Assembly (NCBI RefSeq): GCF_002090075.1
Contig: NZ_BBRI01000002.1
Span: forward strand, 868,001-932,000
Source of the DNA: Demequina sp. NBRC 110052
GTDB lineage: Bacteria; Actinomycetota; Actinomycetes; Actinomycetales; Demequinaceae
Length of the DNA stretch: 64,000 nt
Reading direction: 5' to 3'
The position numbers and the translations under genes are program-made. The notes beneath the pieces were generated by a model. That model made no database searches and was not told where the DNA came from. It saw only the letters and a list, made by a program, of their open reading frames with translations. Numbering within the stretch: the stretch's first letter is position 1; each line of letters begins with the position of its first letter. This document shows, piece after piece, positions 61,872 to 64,000 of the stretch.

Positions 61872-61927
61872 TGTGAGAAAGGTCGCAGAATTGGGGTCTT
61901 GTCATCTGTTCGTAACAATGCGACGAT
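61872..61927 (+). promoter_or_regulatory. whiB1 promoter with CRP-like site
   Basis: TGTGA-N6-TCGCA (61872-61887) differs by one base from the CRP consensus TGTGA-N6-TCACA. Downstream, TTGTCA (61899-61904), 17 bp and GACGAT (61922-61927) could be the -35 and -10. The site centre would be near -54. The rest of the 237-bp spacer is a leader of about 84 nt with a pyrimidine-rich stretch (61969-61975 area) able to pair with the AAGGAG ribosome site. Confidence 0.55.
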
Positions 61928-62017
61928 GGTAGGCAGTGATGTTGCAGAGACGCGACGGATCCTCCTTCCTCCCCCGGAACCGAGGCCGTCGCGCTCGTTT
62001 TTTCCAAGGAGTTCAAG

Positions 62018-62272
62018 ATGGATTGGCGCAATCGCGCAGCCTGCCTCGAGGTCGACGACCCCGAGCTGTTCTTCCCCGTCGGCAACACCGGCCCCGCACT
62101 CGTTCAGATCGAGAAGGCCAAGGCCGTGTGCAACGGCTGCTCGGTCCGCGAGGTCTGCCTGCAGTGGGCCATGGAGCACAACCAGGACTCCGGCGTATGG
62201 GGCGGACTGTCCGAGGACGAGCGCCGCTCGCTCAAGCGCCGCGCTGCGCGCGCACGCCGCGCCGCCAAGTAG
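62018..62272 (+). CDS. whiB1: WhiB-family iron-sulfur regulator, WhiB1 type
   Basis: An 84-residue Fe-S transcription factor. The cluster Cys are Cys9, Cys38, Cys41 and Cys47; the turn and basic tail read SGVWGGLSEDERRSLKRR. The short N-terminus and MDWRNRAACL start are typical of WhiB1, an essential nitric-oxide sensitive regulator that binds the housekeeping sigma factor. CCAAGGAG precedes the ATG. A CRP-like site lies about 140 bp upstream. It converges with pdtaS, the same neighbour as in M. tuberculosis (Rv3219/Rv3220c). Confidence 0.95.
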   Translation: MDWRNRAACLEVDDPELFFPVGNTGPALVQIEKAKAVCNGCSVREVCLQWAMEHNQDSGVWGGLSEDERRSLKRRAARARRAAK

Positions 62273-62279
62273 CCGCGCG

Positions 62280-62308
62280 CCCGGCGACGCCGGGTGTGGT
62301 GCCCGGCG
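62280..62308. terminator. Terminator region between whiB1 and pdtaS
   Basis: Two alternative hairpins share one arm: CCCGGC/GCCGGG (62280-62294) and CGCCGGG/CCCGGCG (62288-62308, 7-nt loop). They lie in the 57-bp gap between converging stops. Confidence 0.55.
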
Positions 62309-62329
62309 GCCGCTCGCCTGAGCCGTAGT

Positions 62330-63799
62330 TCAGTACCGCGTGTCAGTGCGCGGCTCCGACACGCGCACATCGAGGCGCACCATCGAGCCGCGGCCCGTAT
62401 CGGTCCACTCGATCGAGCCGCCCAGTTCGTTCTCCACGAGCGTGCGCACGATCGACGAGCCCAGGCCCGTCGGGTTCCCCGTCAGACCCGAGCCATCGTC
62501 CTCGATCTCCACGTGCAGACGCTCGCCGTCGCTCGTGCGATCCGCGCGGATCGTGATTGTGCCGTGCTCGCGCCCCTCGAAGCCATGCTCCACGGCGTTC
62601 GTGATGAGCTCCGTGACCACGAGCGCGAGCGACGACGCCCACTGCGCCGGGATCATGCCGAAGTCACCCTCGCGCACGATGCGCGCCTGCACGTTCGGAG
62701 AGGCGACGTCCGCCGCCATACGCATCGACCGCTGCGCGAGGTCATCGAAGTTCACGAGTTCGTCGAGCGTGCCCGAGAGGGTCTCGTGAACCATCGCGAT
62801 GGTGCTGACGCGCCTCATGGCCTCGGCCAGCGCCTCGCGGGCCTCCGGCGCCTCCACTCTTCTGGACTGCAGCCGCAGCAGCGCCGCGACCGTCTGCAGG
62901 TTGTTCTTCACCCGATGGTGGATCTCGCGGATCGTGGCGTCCTTGGTCACGAGCTCGCGCTCGCGGCGCCTCAGCTCTGACACGTCCCTGCACAGCAGTA
63001 CCGCGCCGTGGCGCACGCCGTTCTCCGTGACGGGGATCGCGCGCAGCGACAGTGCGGCACCGCCTGACTCGATGTCGGTGCGCCACGCGGCCCGGCCCAT
63101 GACGACCATCGCGAGGGTCTCGTCCATCTGGCCCTTGTCCAGCATGAGAGTGCTGACCTCGCGCGGCAGCGACTTATTGATGAGCGGGCCCGTCAGACCC
63201 AGGCGGTGGAAGCACGACAGCGCGTTGGGGCTCGCGTACGTGACATGCCCGGCCGCGTCCAGCCTCAGCACGCCGTCGCCGACGCGGGGCGCACCGCGGC
63301 GCGGGCCGCTGATGGCGGTCGCCGTGGGGAACTCGCCTCGCGTGATCATCTGGAGGACGTCGTCGGCCGCGCCCTTGTAGTTCAGCTCGAGCCTGGACGA
63401 CGACCGCGACACCGCCTGCGAGACCTCGCGTGTGAGCACCGCGATGGGCTTGCCGTCGAGCACCACGGGCAGCGCGTCCTCGCGCACGGCGAAAGTCTCG
63501 TCCCAGCGCGGCTCCCGCGAGGCGACCATCGCGCGCTCGTCGAGAGCGCGGCGCAGATGCGCGTTGCGTCCTTCCGCGGCCCTGGACCCGACGATGTCCT
63601 CCTGGTGCACCGTCGGCCCCGTGGACGGCCGGCACTGGGCGATAGCGACGAAGCCGCCGTCGACCTCGAGCCACAGCACCAGATCGGCGAACGAGAGGTC
63701 GGCGATGATCTGCCAGTCCTCCGCGAGCATGGACAGGCGCTCCGCCTCGGCGTCGCTGAGGTGCGTATACCTCTCGGCGATCTCTCTCAAACTGGCCAC
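62330..63799 (-). CDS. pdtaS: PdtaS-type sensor histidine kinase
   Basis: A 489-residue soluble kinase without membrane segments. An N-terminal GAF-like domain (about 1-150) is followed by a PAS-like domain (about 160-280), then a HisKA_2 region with EIHHRVKNNLQTV (His294/His295) and an HATPase domain with ELITNAVEHG and DDGSGL. In mycobacteria PdtaS signals to the ANTAR antiterminator PdtaR, linked to copper and NO sensing. PdtaR is not in this window. GTG start with TAGGCT six bases upstream. Convergent with whiB1 as in M. tuberculosis. Confidence 0.94.
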   Translation of the reverse strand: MASLREIAERYTHLSDAEAERLSMLAEDWQIIADLSFADLVLWLEVDGGFVAIAQCRPSTGPTVHQEDIVGSRAAEGRNAHLRRALDERAMVASREPRWDETFAVREDALPVVLDGKPIAVLTREVSQAVSRSSSRLELNYKGAADDVLQMITRGEFPTATAISGPRRGAPRVGDGVLRLDAAGHVTYASPNALSCFHRLGLTGPLINKSLPREVSTLMLDKGQMDETLAMVVMGRAAWRTDIESGGAALSLRAIPVTENGVRHGAVLLCRDVSELRRRERELVTKDATIREIHHRVKNNLQTVAALLRLQSRRVEAPEAREALAEAMRRVSTIAMVHETLSGTLDELVNFDDLAQRSMRMAADVASPNVQARIVREGDFGMIPAQWASSLALVVTELITNAVEHGFEGREHGTITIRADRTSDGERLHVEIEDDGSGLTGNPTGLGSSIVRTLVENELGGSIEWTDTGRGSMVRLDVRVSEPRTDTRY

Positions 63800-63805
63800 G
63801 GGCCC

Positions 63806-63811
63806 AGCCTA
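63806..63811 (-). promoter_or_regulatory. -10 element of pdtaS
   Basis: TAGGCT on the minus strand, six nucleotides before the GTG at 63799; leaderless pattern. Confidence 0.5.
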
Positions 63812-63884
63812 CGGCCCTCGTACGGCACTGCACGCGCGCATCGGACGCGCGCTCTGCCGGGGCCGGATCGGGGGTGCCTCGCGG

Positions 63885-63890
63885 TAGGAT
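63885..63890 (+). promoter_or_regulatory. -10 element of the DUF2505 gene
   Basis: TAGGAT about 30 bp before the ATG at 63920, giving a leader of roughly 23 nt that contains the GGGGG ribosome site. Confidence 0.4.
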
Positions 63891-63919
63891 CGAGGCACTG
63901 CACCAGGGGGATCACGGAC

Positions 63920-64000
63920 ATGGACTTCACACACCGGCACCGCCTCGACGCACCGCTCGAGGCGGTCGTCAGGATGTTCGCCGACCGTGAGTTCGTGCGC
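63920..64000 (+). CDS. DUF2505-like protein (5' end only)
   Basis: The first 27 codons of a gene cut by the right edge. MDFTHRHRLDAPLEAVVRMF followed by ADREFVR matches the START-like DUF2505 family, which begins with a beta strand and then a helix over a ligand cavity. GGGGG lies nine bases before the ATG. Divergent from pdtaS with 120 bp between starts. Ligand unknown. Confidence 0.7.
   Translation, partial: MDFTHRHRLDAPLEAVVRMFADREFVR

Overview
This window is a gene-dense, very GC-rich stretch of an actinobacterial chromosome, most likely from the order Micrococcales (Cellulomonas/Demequina-like; the genus is a guess). The evidence is a mycothiol-type SigR/RsrA pair, two WhiB proteins, MtrAB-LpqB, the fused 2-oxoglutarate dehydrogenase Kgd, a PdtaS-type kinase and a 24-residue bL37 ribosomal protein. 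I see no rRNA, CRISPR array, insertion sequence, integrase or phage gene. No spacer without a gene exceeds about 250 bp, and at least thirteen gene pairs overlap by 4 bp in ATGA/GTGA style, so most genes sit in tight co-directional units.

Layout. 1-10 kb: argS (cut by the window edge), a small lipoprotein, an HSL-type hydrolase, tRNA-Arg(CCG), a DoxX protein behind a palindromic operator, a patatin, a VanY-like carboxypeptidase, two CNNM/CorC proteins and an ABC exporter pair. 10-16 kb: kgd with an overlapping degenerate SGNH gene, a lone pilT, then bL37. 16-21 kb: sigR-rsrA, a DoxX protein with a basic tail, aroA, rsgA, hisN. 21-25.6 kb: an accessory block (DUF6912-like, CpaE/SsdA-like ATPase, SAF protein, small HTH protein, a possible tandem Sm-like protein, LysM protein, Rv3235-like protein). 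25.6-35 kb: minus-strand secA, an EamA transporter, hpf, comF-like, lpqB, mtrB, mtrA. 35-42.5 kb: an overlapping plus-strand operon of a membrane protein, DUF4129, DUF4350, MoxR ATPase and DUF58, followed by SpoIIM and RDD proteins. 42.5-52 kb: ahcY, a CDF transporter, manB, DUF3499, a zincin-fold protein, DUF5719, a giant GT2 membrane protein and whiB2. 52-64 kb: two LCP enzymes, purE-purK, GtrA, a two-component system, a GT-C-like membrane protein, whiB1, pdtaS and the start of a DUF2505 gene.

How it fits together. Much of the window serves the envelope and division: LCP ligases, GT2/GtrA/GT-C sugar transfer, ManB sugar phosphates, VanY trimming, LysM, MtrAB-LpqB control, WhiB2 and SecA export. 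Redox control (SigR-RsrA, DoxX, WhiB) and central metabolism (Kgd, AroA, HisN, PurEK, AhcY) fill the rest. From memory of the Mycobacterium tuberculosis H37Rv gene numbers, the gene set resembles the Rv3219-Rv3277 neighbourhood, so this is an old conserved actinobacterial segment rather than an island.

The most interesting signals are regulatory or structural: a near-consensus SigR promoter in front of sigR itself; a promoter with two TTGA-N4-TCAA palindromes in front of doxX; a perfect palindrome over the whiB2 -10; a CRP-like site in front of whiB1; GGTAAC direct repeats in front of the carboxypeptidase; many start codons preceded by TANNNT at 6-8 nt (leaderless transcription); an intergenic decamer CGCCCGACGC repeated nine times outside genes; and a 171-residue protein that looks like an internal duplication with an Sm-like pattern. 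I found no clearly new multi-gene defence or mobile system.
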